Shown here piece after piece: positions 8,760 to 17,182 of a stretch of 32,479 nt of DNA (position 1 is the first letter of the stretch; the number at the start of each line of letters is the position of its first letter). The notes beneath the pieces are model-generated. The model was not told where the DNA came from and did not search any database. It saw nothing but the letters and a program-made list of their open reading frames with translations. Both the position numbers and the translations under genes were made by a program. Source of the stretch: a virus; the IMG/VR virus record IMGVR_UViG_3300027763_002072, positions 1 to 32,479 of that record, one strand, 5' to 3'.

Positions 8760-9855
8760 GAAAATTGTAGTATTAGGTGGCGGTGGCTTTATCGGTGGTC
8801 ATTTAGCAAAAAGATTAAAAGAAGAAGGTAATCACGTAAGAATATGTGACATTAAAAAACACGAATATTTTTTCCATAGTGAAATTTGTGATGAATTTAT
8901 ATTAGGTGATTTAACTGACCCTAAAGTAGTTGATACTGTCATTGAAGAAGGTGTTGATGAAGTATATCAATTGGCTGCAGATATGGGTGGAGCGTTATAC
9001 ATCTTTACAGGTGAGAACGACGCAAATTTAATGCATAATTCTGCAACAATTAATTTAAACGTATCAAGAGAGTGCGTTAAGAAAAAAGTTAAAAAAGTTT
9101 TCTACTCATCATCCGCTTGTATGTATCCTGAACACAACCAATTAGACCCAAATAATCCAAATTGTGAAGAGAGTTCTGCATATCCTGCAAATCCTGATTC
9201 TGAGTATGGATGGGAAAAATTATTCTCGGAAAGAGTATTTTTGGCTTACCATAGAAATTATGGATTAAATGTTAGAATTGCAAGATTTCATAACATTTTT
9301 GGACCACAAGGAACTTGGATTGGTGGTAGAGAAAAGTCACCAGCAGCTATGTGTAGAAAAGTAGCAGAAGCTAAAGATGGTGATATTATTGAGGTTTGGG
9401 GTAATGGTAAACAAACACGTTCATTTTTATATGTTGATGAGTGCGTAGAGGCTGTTTTAAGATTAATGGAGAGCGATTTTACAGGGCCAGTTAATATTGG
9501 GTCAGAAGAAATGGTAACCATTAACCAATTGGCTGGAATGGCAATTGCAATTTCAACTAAAGATTTAACCATCAAAAATATTGAAGGTGAAGAATTTATT
9601 AGTAAATACGGATTTAAATGCCCGTTGGGTGTTAAAGGTAGAAATTCTGATAACAAATTATACAAAGAAAAAGTTGGTTGGGAAGTTAGTCAACCATTAT
9701 CTATTGGATTGAAAAAAACATATCAATGGATTAAAGCTCAAGTAGACGATAAAGAACAAAAAACTGTATGGATTTATGAAAGTCCAGATAATGGTAAAAC
9801 CGTTTATCGTAGAGATGCGAATGAAAATTCAATAAACAGAACTAAAATAAAATAA
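8740..9855 (+). CDS. GDP-mannose 3,5-epimerase
   Basis: 371 residues, extended SDR fold. GGGGFIGG (13-20) binds NAD; SSSACMYPE (123-131) carries Cys127 at the place of plant GME Cys145; YGWEK (156-160) is the YxxxK pair; GREKSPAAMCRK (196-207) carries Lys199 at the place of plant Lys217. ARFHNIFGPQGTWIGG (181-196), TRSFLYVDECVE and KGRNSDN are also near-identical to the plant enzyme as I remember it. The enzyme converts GDP-mannose to GDP-L-galactose (and GDP-L-gulose). A tail of about 37 residues (335-371) goes beyond the usual end. It would provide an L-sugar donor for the fucosyltransferase homologues nearby. No GDP-mannose dehydratase is in the window. Confidence 0.9.
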   Translation: MNQKTGKKIVVLGGGGFIGGHLAKRLKEEGNHVRICDIKKHEYFFHSEICDEFILGDLTDPKVVDTVIEEGVDEVYQLAADMGGALYIFTGENDANLMHNSATINLNVSRECVKKKVKKVFYSSSACMYPEHNQLDPNNPNCEESSAYPANPDSEYGWEKLFSERVFLAYHRNYGLNVRIARFHNIFGPQGTWIGGREKSPAAMCRKVAEAKDGDIIEVWGNGKQTRSFLYVDECVEAVLRLMESDFTGPVNIGSEEMVTINQLAGMAIAISTKDLTIKNIEGEEFISKYGFKCPLGVKGRNSDNKLYKEKVGWEVSQPLSIGLKKTYQWIKAQVDDKEQKTVWIYESPDNGKTVYRRDANENSINRTKIK

Positions 9856-9857
9856 AA

Positions 9858-10241
9858 TTGATTACAGTACCTATTAGCATTGGTGAATTAATTGATAAAT
9901 TATCAATATTACACGTTAAAAAAACAAAAATAACTAACATAGATAAATTAAACTATGTTAATAATGAATTTGAATTGTTATATAATTTTTCATCCGTTTT
10001 TTTAAACGATGAGGAAGTATTAAAACTATATCATGAATTAGTAGAGACTAATTCAAAACTTTGGGACATTGAGGATAATTTAAGAGTCATTGAAAGTAAA
10101 AAAAACTTTGACAATAATTTTATTGAACTATCAAGAAGTGTGTATTTTACTAATGACAAAAGATTTGAACTAAAAGATAAAATTAATACTCTTACTAACT
10201 CTGACGTTAGAGAACAAAAAGATTATGTAAATTATCAATAA
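9858..10241 (+). CDS. DUF6165 family protein, TTG start
   Basis: 127 residues. VPISIGELIDKLSIL at the N-terminus, a central LWDIEDNLR, and the ARSVY-like LSRSVYFTND with closing QKDYVNY fit the DUF6165 family, which is commonly found in lipopolysaccharide and phage glycan clusters; its biochemical role is unknown. The start must be TTG at 9858: the preceding gene's TAA lies two bases upstream, no in-frame ATG occurs before the conserved motif, and family members normally begin at this motif. Helical, acidic, no membrane segment. It closes the glycan cassette. Confidence 0.7.
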   Translation: MITVPISIGELIDKLSILHVKKTKITNIDKLNYVNNEFELLYNFSSVFLNDEEVLKLYHELVETNSKLWDIEDNLRVIESKKNFDNNFIELSRSVYFTNDKRFELKDKINTLTNSDVREQKDYVNYQ

Positions 10242-10260
10242 AACTAAAAATAAAAAATAA

Positions 10261-11010
10261 ATGGGTAATACAAGACCAAAAAAATCACCAGTACCAACCC
10301 CTTCAATGGAAGAGGGTCATAATAAAACAAAAAAAGAAATAATTTGTTCAATTCTAAAAAAGAAAACCAAAGAAAAATTTCTAACTCAAACGCAAAAAAG
10401 ATACTACGATACTTTAACTTCAAGTGAAGTTACGATATGTTCAGGACCAGCTGGTGTAGGTAAAAGTTATATTACCATGAAAGCGGCAATTGACTTACTT
10501 TCAGACCCAACCACTCCATATGAAAAAATTATTATTGTAAGACCTGCGGTTGAGGCTGAAGAAAAATTAGGTAGTTTACCTGGTAATGTAGAAGAAAAAT
10601 TAGACCCTTATATTTTCCCATCATATTATTTGTTAAATAAAATAATTGGAAAAGAAACAAGAGAAAAATTAAAAGAATTAGAAATTGTTGAAGTATTTGC
10701 TTTGGCATTTATGAGAGGTATGAATATTGATAATTCAATTTTAATTTTTGAAGAAGGTCAAAATGCAACTCCAAGTCAAATGAAACTTCTATTGACAAGG
10801 ATTGGATTCAACAGTAAATTTTTTATATCGGGTGATGTAGAACAATCGGACCGATATAAAAACAAAACTCATAGTGGATTGTGGGATGCAATTGAAAAAT
10901 TTAGAGATGACAAATATATTTCAACTTTTGAGTTTAAAGACAAAAATGATATTGTTAGAAACCCTTTAATTACTAAGATATTACAAAAATACGATAACGA
11001 AACGGAATGA
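10261..11010 (+). CDS. phoH: PhoH-like ATPase
   Basis: 249 residues. After a basic, proline-containing N-terminal tail (1-40) the PhoH ATPase domain shows Walker A GPAGVGKS (62-69), Walker B ILIFEEGQN (160-168) where the common DEAQN reads EEGQN, LLLTRIG (176-182) as sensor region and SGD-x-x-Q-x-D (190-196). PhoH proteins are P-loop ATPases related to RNA helicases and are very frequent in T4-like phages; their role in infection is not settled. The start is preceded by a purely A-rich leader with no Shine-Dalgarno. It overlaps the next gene by four bases (ATGA). Confidence 0.9.
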   Translation: MGNTRPKKSPVPTPSMEEGHNKTKKEIICSILKKKTKEKFLTQTQKRYYDTLTSSEVTICSGPAGVGKSYITMKAAIDLLSDPTTPYEKIIIVRPAVEAEEKLGSLPGNVEEKLDPYIFPSYYLLNKIIGKETREKLKELEIVEVFALAFMRGMNIDNSILIFEEGQNATPSQMKLLLTRIGFNSKFFISGDVEQSDRYKNKTHSGLWDAIEKFRDDKYISTFEFKDKNDIVRNPLITKILQKYDNETE

Positions 11011-11603
11011 GAATTGCAATAGAATTAAATGGAGTATTACGTGATACCTTGAAAAAAATACAACAAGAGTATGAAAAATGGTATTTAGAAAATCCATTCA
11101 AAGAAGATGAAGAAAAATCTGAATACGAAGTAATTTCTGATTTAACAACTTTGGATATTTCAAAACATCTTAAATTTAAAGATGAGGACGAACTTTACAA
11201 TTTTTTATACAAAGAGCACACCATGGAGATTTTTGGCCATGCAGGTTCAGTAGAAACTTCAAGTATGATGGATTTTAATGACTTTTATTTAGACATGAGA
11301 GATAATCATGATATTACGATAGTTTCTGATGAGATAGGTAAATCAAAACCAGCCTCGTTGTTTTTTATATCAAAGTTTGGATGTCTTGTTGAATCAGTTA
11401 AATTTTATAGTGAACCAACAATTAATTCTATGTGGGACTCAATAGACATTTTACTTACGGCAAATCCTAACTTATTATTAAATCATCCGAATGGAAAAAT
11501 TGTTATTAAATATGAAACATCGTATAACAAAGATATTAAAACAGAATATTCAATAACAAAATTAAAAGAATTACAAACAAAAATAAAAGAGCTATATGAT
11601 TAA
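11007..11603 (+). CDS. HAD-like protein with degenerate catalytic motif
   Basis: 198 residues. The first strand IAIELNGVLRDT (3-14) lines up with HAD motif I (hhhDxDGV), but both aspartates are replaced (Glu6, Asn8). ITIVSDEIGKSKP further on matches motif II (hhhS/T), and the distal ILLTANPNLL could be motif IV without its acidic pair. HAD hydrolases need the first Asp as nucleophile, so a phosphatase or nucleotidase activity is unlikely. It may bind a phosphorylated ligand or be regulatory. Coupled with phoH upstream and overlapping the small gene downstream by 8 bases. Confidence 0.5.
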   Translation: MRIAIELNGVLRDTLKKIQQEYEKWYLENPFKEDEEKSEYEVISDLTTLDISKHLKFKDEDELYNFLYKEHTMEIFGHAGSVETSSMMDFNDFYLDMRDNHDITIVSDEIGKSKPASLFFISKFGCLVESVKFYSEPTINSMWDSIDILLTANPNLLLNHPNGKIVIKYETSYNKDIKTEYSITKLKELQTKIKELYD

Positions 11604-11877
11604 AGTATTAGGAGAAAACTACTATATTGACTTAGACAAGGTTGAAGAATATTTGGACATGTCTGACCAATACCCTGACGACGAGACTTCAGGTAACACA
11701 GAAACAAGGATTAACATCATAAAATTTGAAATGGTAAAAATGTTAATGGACACCGTTTTAACTGAACATGAAGAAATTGATGAGCAGTTAGGAATGAAAT
11801 CAAGTTCAAACACAAGTATACCATTCAGATTAGCATTTAATAGCTTATTAAACAAAAAACTTATAAATCATTATTAA
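11596..11877 (+). CDS. Small acidic protein of unknown function
   Basis: 93 residues, predicted mostly helical with an acidic middle (DQYPDDETSG). No recognisable domain, no membrane segment, no cysteines. ATG 11596 overlaps the end of the HAD-like gene by 8 bases and its stop is one base before the start of the following glycosyltransferase, so it is a real member of the operon by spacing. Function unknown. Confidence 0.7.
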   Translation: MIKVLGENYYIDLDKVEEYLDMSDQYPDDETSGNTETRINIIKFEMVKMLMDTVLTEHEEIDEQLGMKSSSNTSIPFRLAFNSLLNKKLINHY

Positions 11878-11878
11878 T

Positions 11879-12931
11879 ATGGACACATCGTTAAACGAAA
11901 AAGTAAAACAGTCAATTCAAAACCTTAAAGATAAGAAATCAAGAATTTATTTTCTTATTCAAGATACTAAAGGTAATGCAAAAGCATCTGTTAGATTAAT
12001 TTATCAAATGGCAAAAACGCTATTGGATGCAGGATTTAATCCTATAATTCTTCACGAGAAAAAAGAATACTCAGGCGTTGTTGCTTGGCTTGATGAAGAA
12101 TACATGTCAATTCCTCACAGAGCAATTGAAGGTCAAAATTTAGAAATCGCCCCTGAAGATTTTATTATTGTTCCTGAATTATTTGGGTACGTAATGGACC
12201 AAATTAAAAATTTACCTTGTGGTAAAATAGTTTTTACTCAAAACTATAATCACATTGTTGAAACTTTACAACCTGGTCAAAATTGGGCGCAATATGGTTT
12301 CTTTAAATGTTTAACGACAACAACAAAACAACAAGAGTATGTTGAAACGGTTATGAGACAATCAAGTTTTGATATTATCAAACCTTTAATTACAGATAGT
12401 TTTTACCCAAAAAATGTTCCACCAATGCCAATTATTGGGGTTCACACTAAAGACCAATCAGATACAATTAATATAATTAAAACATTCTATTTAAAATTCC
12501 CTCAATACAGATGGTTTACATTTAGAGATTTAAGAGGTCTTTCTGAAAAAGAATTTGCAAACTCATTAAGAGATTGTTTTGTTAGTGTTTGGATTGATGA
12601 TGAGAGTGGTTTTGGTACCTTCCCATTAGAATCAATGGTATCGGGTGTACCTGTTATTGGTAAAGTTCCAAATATTCAACCTGAATGGATGAATGATGAT
12701 AACGGAGTTTGGATTACAAATAAAAATTTAATTTGTGATTTTATTGCTGACTACATTCAAAATTGGTTAGAGGATAACATCAAAACCGAACTTTATGAGA
12801 ATATGAAAACAACGGTTGAAAACTACACAAATAAACAAGAATTTGACTCTACCGTAATTTCATTATTTGAAAATTACTTAAACGTAAGAGCTGAATCATT
12901 TGAACAACAAATATCTAAAACAGAAGAATAA
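11879..12931 (+). CDS. Glycosyltransferase, GT-B type (GT1/GT4-like)
   Basis: 350 residues. The N-terminal half starts with a basic helix and the strand SRIYFLIQDTKGNAKASVRL (21-40), typical of the acceptor Rossmann domain. The C-terminal half ends in DDESGFGTFPLESMVSGVPV (241-260), close to the EGFG-LEAMACGxPV donor-binding loop of GT4 enzymes. A retaining NDP-sugar transferase is likely, acting in the cytoplasm. It lies outside the main cassette, between phoH/HAD and the late sigma factor, with another GT just downstream. This suggests a separate substrate, perhaps a virion protein. Confidence 0.72.
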   Translation: MDTSLNEKVKQSIQNLKDKKSRIYFLIQDTKGNAKASVRLIYQMAKTLLDAGFNPIILHEKKEYSGVVAWLDEEYMSIPHRAIEGQNLEIAPEDFIIVPELFGYVMDQIKNLPCGKIVFTQNYNHIVETLQPGQNWAQYGFFKCLTTTTKQQEYVETVMRQSSFDIIKPLITDSFYPKNVPPMPIIGVHTKDQSDTINIIKTFYLKFPQYRWFTFRDLRGLSEKEFANSLRDCFVSVWIDDESGFGTFPLESMVSGVPVIGKVPNIQPEWMNDDNGVWITNKNLICDFIADYIQNWLEDNIKTELYENMKTTVENYTNKQEFDSTVISLFENYLNVRAESFEQQISKTEE

Positions 12932-12932
12932 T

Positions 12933-13739
12933 ATGAACGACAAATTATCACTATCCATTATACTACCTATCAAATCATCTAAATCTAGAGATTTTAATGA
13001 TTATTTTGAAAAGGCAATAACTTCAATAAAATCACAAACTGTTGATATTGAAGAATTAATAATTGTACATACGACTGAAGAATCATTAGTTGACCATTTA
13101 AACGGATATGATTTTGGTGACTTAAATGTTACAAAATTATTATGGGACAAAGAACCTAATTATGCAGACCAAGTTAATTTTGGTGTTAAAAACGCCAAAG
13201 GTACTTGGATTTCATTATTTGAATTTGATGATGAATATGCATCAATATGGTTTAAAAATGTTAAAAAATATATTGGTTCATTTCCTGAAACTCAAGTATT
13301 TTTACCTGTAGTTGTTGAAACAGATGAAAAAGGTTTATTTGCAGGATTTACTAATGAGGCAACATTTGCAGCAAACTTTAGTCAAGAAATGGGATTCTTA
13401 ACTAATGAAACTTTACAAGATTATCAAAACTTCCAAACTGCTGGTGCGGTTATTAAAAAACAAGTTATTGAAGATTTTGGAGGATTTAAACCTTCAATCA
13501 AATTAACTTTTGTCTATGAGTTTTTGTTAAGATTAACTTACAATTCTGTGTCAATTATGACAATACCTAAACTTGGGTATAAACACACCAACATGAGAGA
13601 AGGTTCTATTTTTTGGAATTATAAATTTGGTGAAAACAAAATGTTAGAAGACGAAGTTAAGTTTTGGGTTCAGACCGCAAAAAAAGAATTTTTCTTTGTT
13701 GACGATAGAGTCATAAAATATCAATCAGACAATGGATAA
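12933..13739 (+). CDS. Glycosyltransferase family 2-like protein
   Basis: 268 residues from ATG 12933, one base after the previous stop; a frame from 12900 lies inside that gene. LSLSIILPIKS is the first GT-A strand, VNFGVKNAKGTWISLFEFDD (81-100) carries the substrate-loop and DxD-type FDDEY (98-102), and AGAVIKKQVIEDFGGF is the acceptor-side segment seen in GT2 enzymes. The usual D-G-S-x-D-x-T loop is replaced by VHTTEESL, so donor binding may differ. Its TAA shares a base with the sigma factor ATG (TAATG). Confidence 0.7.
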   Translation: MNDKLSLSIILPIKSSKSRDFNDYFEKAITSIKSQTVDIEELIIVHTTEESLVDHLNGYDFGDLNVTKLLWDKEPNYADQVNFGVKNAKGTWISLFEFDDEYASIWFKNVKKYIGSFPETQVFLPVVVETDEKGLFAGFTNEATFAANFSQEMGFLTNETLQDYQNFQTAGAVIKKQVIEDFGGFKPSIKLTFVYEFLLRLTYNSVSIMTIPKLGYKHTNMREGSIFWNYKFGENKMLEDEVKFWVQTAKKEFFFVDDRVIKYQSDNG

Positions 13740-14488
13740 TGCAAGAAACTCTATCTGCAACAACAGAAGATGTTTTATCTAAAAAAAGGGGTAGGAAAAC
13801 GGTAAATGTAAATTATTTTGATGTTAGAGAAGAGACCGCAGTAAGAAATTTTTTATTGGCTGAAACTTCAGAAGAGAAGAACAAAATATATAACGAATTC
13901 TTAAGAGGTCCTTTAGATAAGATGATATCATCTATTATTAGACGATACAAATTATATCGTAAAGATATGGATTTTACCGAAATCCATTGTGATACTCATT
14001 CATTTTTAATGACAAAGGTTGATAAATTTAAACCTTCAAAAGAAAAGAAAGCATATTCTTATTTTGGTACTATCTGTAAAAATTATTTAATGGGTCAAAT
14101 AATAAAAGACCAAAAAGAGATTAACAGAAAGGTATCTTATGAAGATATGTCAGAAAGTATTGAAGAAAGACCCGATATGATGTATCGTATTGATGAAGAC
14201 CAAGTTGATACTAGTATTATAATCACTGAATACCTTAAAGAATTAAAAGATTTTATTGAAGGTGAAAATTTGAACGATAATGAAAGAAAGTTGGGGTACG
14301 CTCTAATTGACTTATTTGATAACTACGAATCAATCTTTTCAGGGGCTGATAATAATAAATTTAATAAAAATGTCATTCTTTTGTCGTTAAGAGAAATGAC
14401 AAATTTAAGTACAAAGGAAATTCGCAGCTCAATGAAAAGATTTAAAAAGTTGTATATTTTCATTCAAAGTAAAATGAAAACTGATTAA
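13739..14488 (+). CDS. Late transcription sigma factor, T4 gp55-like
   Basis: 249 residues. The segment from about 56 to 130 resembles sigma region 2: a PLDKMISSIIRRY helix, DFTEIHCDTHSFLMTKVDKF and AYSYFGTICKNYLMGQIIKD (105-124), which matches the -10 recognition helix pattern of gp55 relatives. T4 gp55 is 185 residues. Here a longer C-terminus ends in SLREMTNLSTKEIRSSMKRF (216-235), which looks like a helix-turn-helix. It would direct host RNA polymerase to late promoters, for which the octamer described at several gene borders is a candidate. The N-terminal SKKRGRKTVNV is a basic tail. Confidence 0.75.
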   Translation: MQETLSATTEDVLSKKRGRKTVNVNYFDVREETAVRNFLLAETSEEKNKIYNEFLRGPLDKMISSIIRRYKLYRKDMDFTEIHCDTHSFLMTKVDKFKPSKEKKAYSYFGTICKNYLMGQIIKDQKEINRKVSYEDMSESIEERPDMMYRIDEDQVDTSIIITEYLKELKDFIEGENLNDNERKLGYALIDLFDNYESIFSGADNNKFNKNVILLSLREMTNLSTKEIRSSMKRFKKLYIFIQSKMKTD

Positions 14489-14492
14489 AAAG

Positions 14493-14500
14493 TATTTATA
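14493..14500 (+). promoter_or_regulatory. TATTTATA octamer at gene border
   Basis: TATTTATA lies in the 15-base gap between the sigma factor stop and the next ATG, only 3 bases before that ATG. The same octamer (either strand) recurs at other gene borders in this window. The spacing is too short for a normal leader, so a promoter reading would need a leaderless message. Confidence 0.3.
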
Positions 14501-14503
14501 GAT

Positions 14504-14872
14504 ATGCCTAGACCACAACGTAAAGAAATTAATTTTAGTAAAGATTCAATATTATCTTTAATGCAAGAAATCTATAATGAACTTGTAGAACAAAGACAAA
14601 CAGCAATTAGGATTCAAAATAAAATGCTTTCAATGTTAAAAGACCCTAATGACATGATGACTATTGGTCCTGTAATTGAAAAACAACAAAAGATTGTTAA
14701 TGATTGCGTTGAGAAAAAAATTAGTCTATCTAAATTACAATCAAGTATTTGGGAAAAATCTAATAACAATAATAATGAATCGTTTTCTCTTGCGGATTTA
14801 GATGATGACCTTATTCAAAATTTAATTGATAAGGATGTTTCTAACGATGAGGAAACTTATAAAATGAAATAA
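14504..14872 (+). CDS. Unknown small protein at head of structural block
   Basis: 122 residues. The N-terminal RPQRKEI is basic; residues 15-85 are predicted long helices (ILSLMQEIYNELVEQRQTAI and later QQKIVNDCVEKKISLSKL), and the C-terminus has an Asn run followed by an acidic tail (LADLDDDLIQNLIDKD). It has the look of a small virion assembly or chaperone protein, but no family was recognised. It begins the block of structural genes after the sigma factor and is followed two bases later by the 697-residue protein. Confidence 0.65.
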   Translation: MPRPQRKEINFSKDSILSLMQEIYNELVEQRQTAIRIQNKMLSMLKDPNDMMTIGPVIEKQQKIVNDCVEKKISLSKLQSSIWEKSNNNNNESFSLADLDDDLIQNLIDKDVSNDEETYKMK

Positions 14873-14874
14873 TA

Positions 14875-16968
14875 ATGGCGGATTTAAATCAGAGTTATGA
14901 CAGCGCAAAAAGTCAAATAAACTCAATCAAATCTTATAAAGACATTTCGGCAGGAGCAAAAAAATTAAAAAGTTCGGCAGGAGATTCATTTGCCCAATCT
15001 ACGGCAAGTTTAAATTCATCATTAGATAATATATCAAACCAACAAAAAAGATACTTAAGGGACCAACCAACATCCTTTGACCAACTTTTGGAATTAATTA
15101 ATATTACAAATGGTAGTGGATTAAGTTCTACTAATTATTTGAAAAAAAAACTTTTAGAGGTTGTTGTAAAGATAGAGCCTCAAATTCAAAAAATTATTAC
15201 CGAAGAAGCATTAAAAGCTTTGGGTTGTTCACAAGAACAAACATTTAATGGATATGATAAATCAAATTTACAATTAAATCCTTTAACAACTCTTCCTGCA
15301 GGTGAAGGTATATACGTTCCAGTACAATCTTTAGATTTAGCAAATTTATTAAAAAATCCTGTAGATAGTAAATTAGGTAAAATTTCATTTGAAAAAAATG
15401 ACCCAAATGTTCAATCAGGAGTTTATAAACCTTACTCAGGTCCTCTTCCATTCCCAATGAATAAAACATTAAATCTTAGAATGGAAAATTCAAATTTAAG
15501 TAGGTCGTATGAACAAGAGTTTGGTAAATATTACCAAGGAACCTCAGGTCTAGATTTATTTGATTTTGTATATAGTACAACAAACCAATATGGTGTAAAC
15601 CAACCTTCTTATAGAGTCGCATTAATTGATAAACCCGCGAACACATTAACAATATCAGGAATAACTCCAGGTCAAACACTAAATAAAGTAGGTGAATTTT
15701 TAAATGATTATTACTCAACAATTAAATTAGTAGACAAAGTTGATTTTGTTGCAATACTTTTAAATATAATTTCAGGCGCAATCAGTATTAAATCAAATTT
15801 GAGTGCACAAGAAATTGAAAAGGGTACACAATTTTCATTAATTATTCAGAGAATTTTAGGTCTATGTTTTGATAGTAGAAGAGAGATTGATGTTAGTGGT
15901 GTTTCAAAAGTTGCAGAATTAGATGGTGTTGATGACACATTTTACGAATTAACTCAAGTTGATTTAAGGAATATTGAAATTAAAGTTTCAAACATTCAAA
16001 ACGGTGTTGTGGAGTTTGAAGGTTGTGATAATGTTAAATTACCTGTTGATTATGAAACGTTAATTGATGAGTTAGTTAGATTAAGAGATGTTATTGACGA
16101 CCAAAGTCCCGATGAACAAGTAAAAAGTATCAGTAATGTTTTAGACACTCTATATCAAAATCCTGATTGGCAAGCGTTTTTACCAACAAATTTTAATTTA
16201 GAATTGGCGGTTAATAAAGAATATGTAAAACAAATCCCATTGGCACTCGCATCTGCGGTGTTGAGTCCAAAAGTTTTATTTCCAATTCTTACTTTAATGC
16301 AAGTAGTTGAAAGTCAGGCAAAAAATACATATAATCAAGCAGTAACATCAGGGAATACTATTATACAATCAGGTAATACTACTCTTGGTGGTGTCAATAA
16401 TATTATAAATAATGGAGTAGATTTTTTAAAAGTTTTTAAAAGTTTTAATATTCAAGTTGTTTCAAGAATAGGGGCAATTTTTATAAAAACTTTATATGAA
16501 ATTTTAAAGAAAGATATTATAAATCTTATTAGTTCGGTAATTTCTGATATTTCAAAATCCGCAGTATTAAAAAAATATACAATAATATTAAGATTGGTTA
16601 ATATACTTTTAATTGTTGCTCAATTAGTAGATGATTATAGAAAATGTAAGTCATTAATTAATGATATTTTATTATTGTTAAAAACAATATTTGGAAAACC
16701 TAATGGGTCTATACCATTACCTCTATTAGCATTATCAAAATTTTTACCAGGAACTTCACCTGAAAGGTCAACAATAAACAGTATTGAATTTTTGCAAGGG
16801 GTTGGGATTCCGACTGGTGTATTACCAGATGGTTCTCCTAATTTAATGGGGATTTATAATTTAATGACACACAAAGGTGCTGATAAAGAAAATGCCGAAA
16901 ACAGTAATACTCAAGTTGCCGTTTTAACAACAACTGGAATTTATCCAGGTTATGGTAAAACCACATAA
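14875..16968 (+). CDS. Large virion/baseplate-associated structural protein (putative)
   Basis: 697 residues. A Ser/Lys/Gln-rich helical N-terminus (1-60) is followed by an alpha/beta region to about 430. Then come several hydrophobic helices (about 455-480, 540-575, 580-610, including YTIILRLVNILLIVAQ) and a C-terminal tail rich in Gly and Pro ending PGYGKTT. Size, neighbours (baseplate-like gene downstream) and lack of enzyme motifs suggest a tail or baseplate component; the hydrophobic helices could interact with membrane or with the tail hub. The T4 counterpart cannot be named. ATG 14875 follows the previous stop by two bases. Confidence 0.5.
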   Translation: MADLNQSYDSAKSQINSIKSYKDISAGAKKLKSSAGDSFAQSTASLNSSLDNISNQQKRYLRDQPTSFDQLLELINITNGSGLSSTNYLKKKLLEVVVKIEPQIQKIITEEALKALGCSQEQTFNGYDKSNLQLNPLTTLPAGEGIYVPVQSLDLANLLKNPVDSKLGKISFEKNDPNVQSGVYKPYSGPLPFPMNKTLNLRMENSNLSRSYEQEFGKYYQGTSGLDLFDFVYSTTNQYGVNQPSYRVALIDKPANTLTISGITPGQTLNKVGEFLNDYYSTIKLVDKVDFVAILLNIISGAISIKSNLSAQEIEKGTQFSLIIQRILGLCFDSRREIDVSGVSKVAELDGVDDTFYELTQVDLRNIEIKVSNIQNGVVEFEGCDNVKLPVDYETLIDELVRLRDVIDDQSPDEQVKSISNVLDTLYQNPDWQAFLPTNFNLELAVNKEYVKQIPLALASAVLSPKVLFPILTLMQVVESQAKNTYNQAVTSGNTIIQSGNTTLGGVNNIINNGVDFLKVFKSFNIQVVSRIGAIFIKTLYEILKKDIINLISSVISDISKSAVLKKYTIILRLVNILLIVAQLVDDYRKCKSLINDILLLLKTIFGKPNGSIPLPLLALSKFLPGTSPERSTINSIEFLQGVGIPTGVLPDGSPNLMGIYNLMTHKGADKENAENSNTQVAVLTTTGIYPGYGKTT

Positions 16969-16969
16969 T

Positions 16970-17182
16970 ATGACAAAAGAAGAATTTAAAAAAATAGTAA
17001 ATGAATTGGAAGATTTAAAAAATCTTCCGAATAGTAAGTTAATTGAAATTATGGATAACTTAACCACTGAATTTGAATTTACAAAAAATAACATAATTGG
17101 ATTAACTTTATATTTGGATAAAGTTGAAGAATTTTATAATAAATCATTAGACGAATATCAATCAAGAAACAATGGAAAATAA
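16970..17182 (+). CDS. Small helical protein of unknown function
   Basis: 70 residues from ATG 16970, one base after the preceding stop; an in-frame ATG at 16952 would sit inside the structural gene. Highly charged and helical throughout (MTKEEFKKIVNELEDLKN at the start), probably coiled-coil forming. It overlaps the next gene by 11 bases. It may be a small baseplate chaperone or connector by position only. Confidence 0.6.
   Translation: MTKEEFKKIVNELEDLKNLPNSKLIEIMDNLTTEFEFTKNNIIGLTLYLDKVEEFYNKSLDEYQSRNNGK

Noticed and set aside
9288-9665. Antisense open frame in the epimerase gene
   Set aside because: It is a shadow of a strongly conserved enzyme on the other strand, with no leader or promoter.
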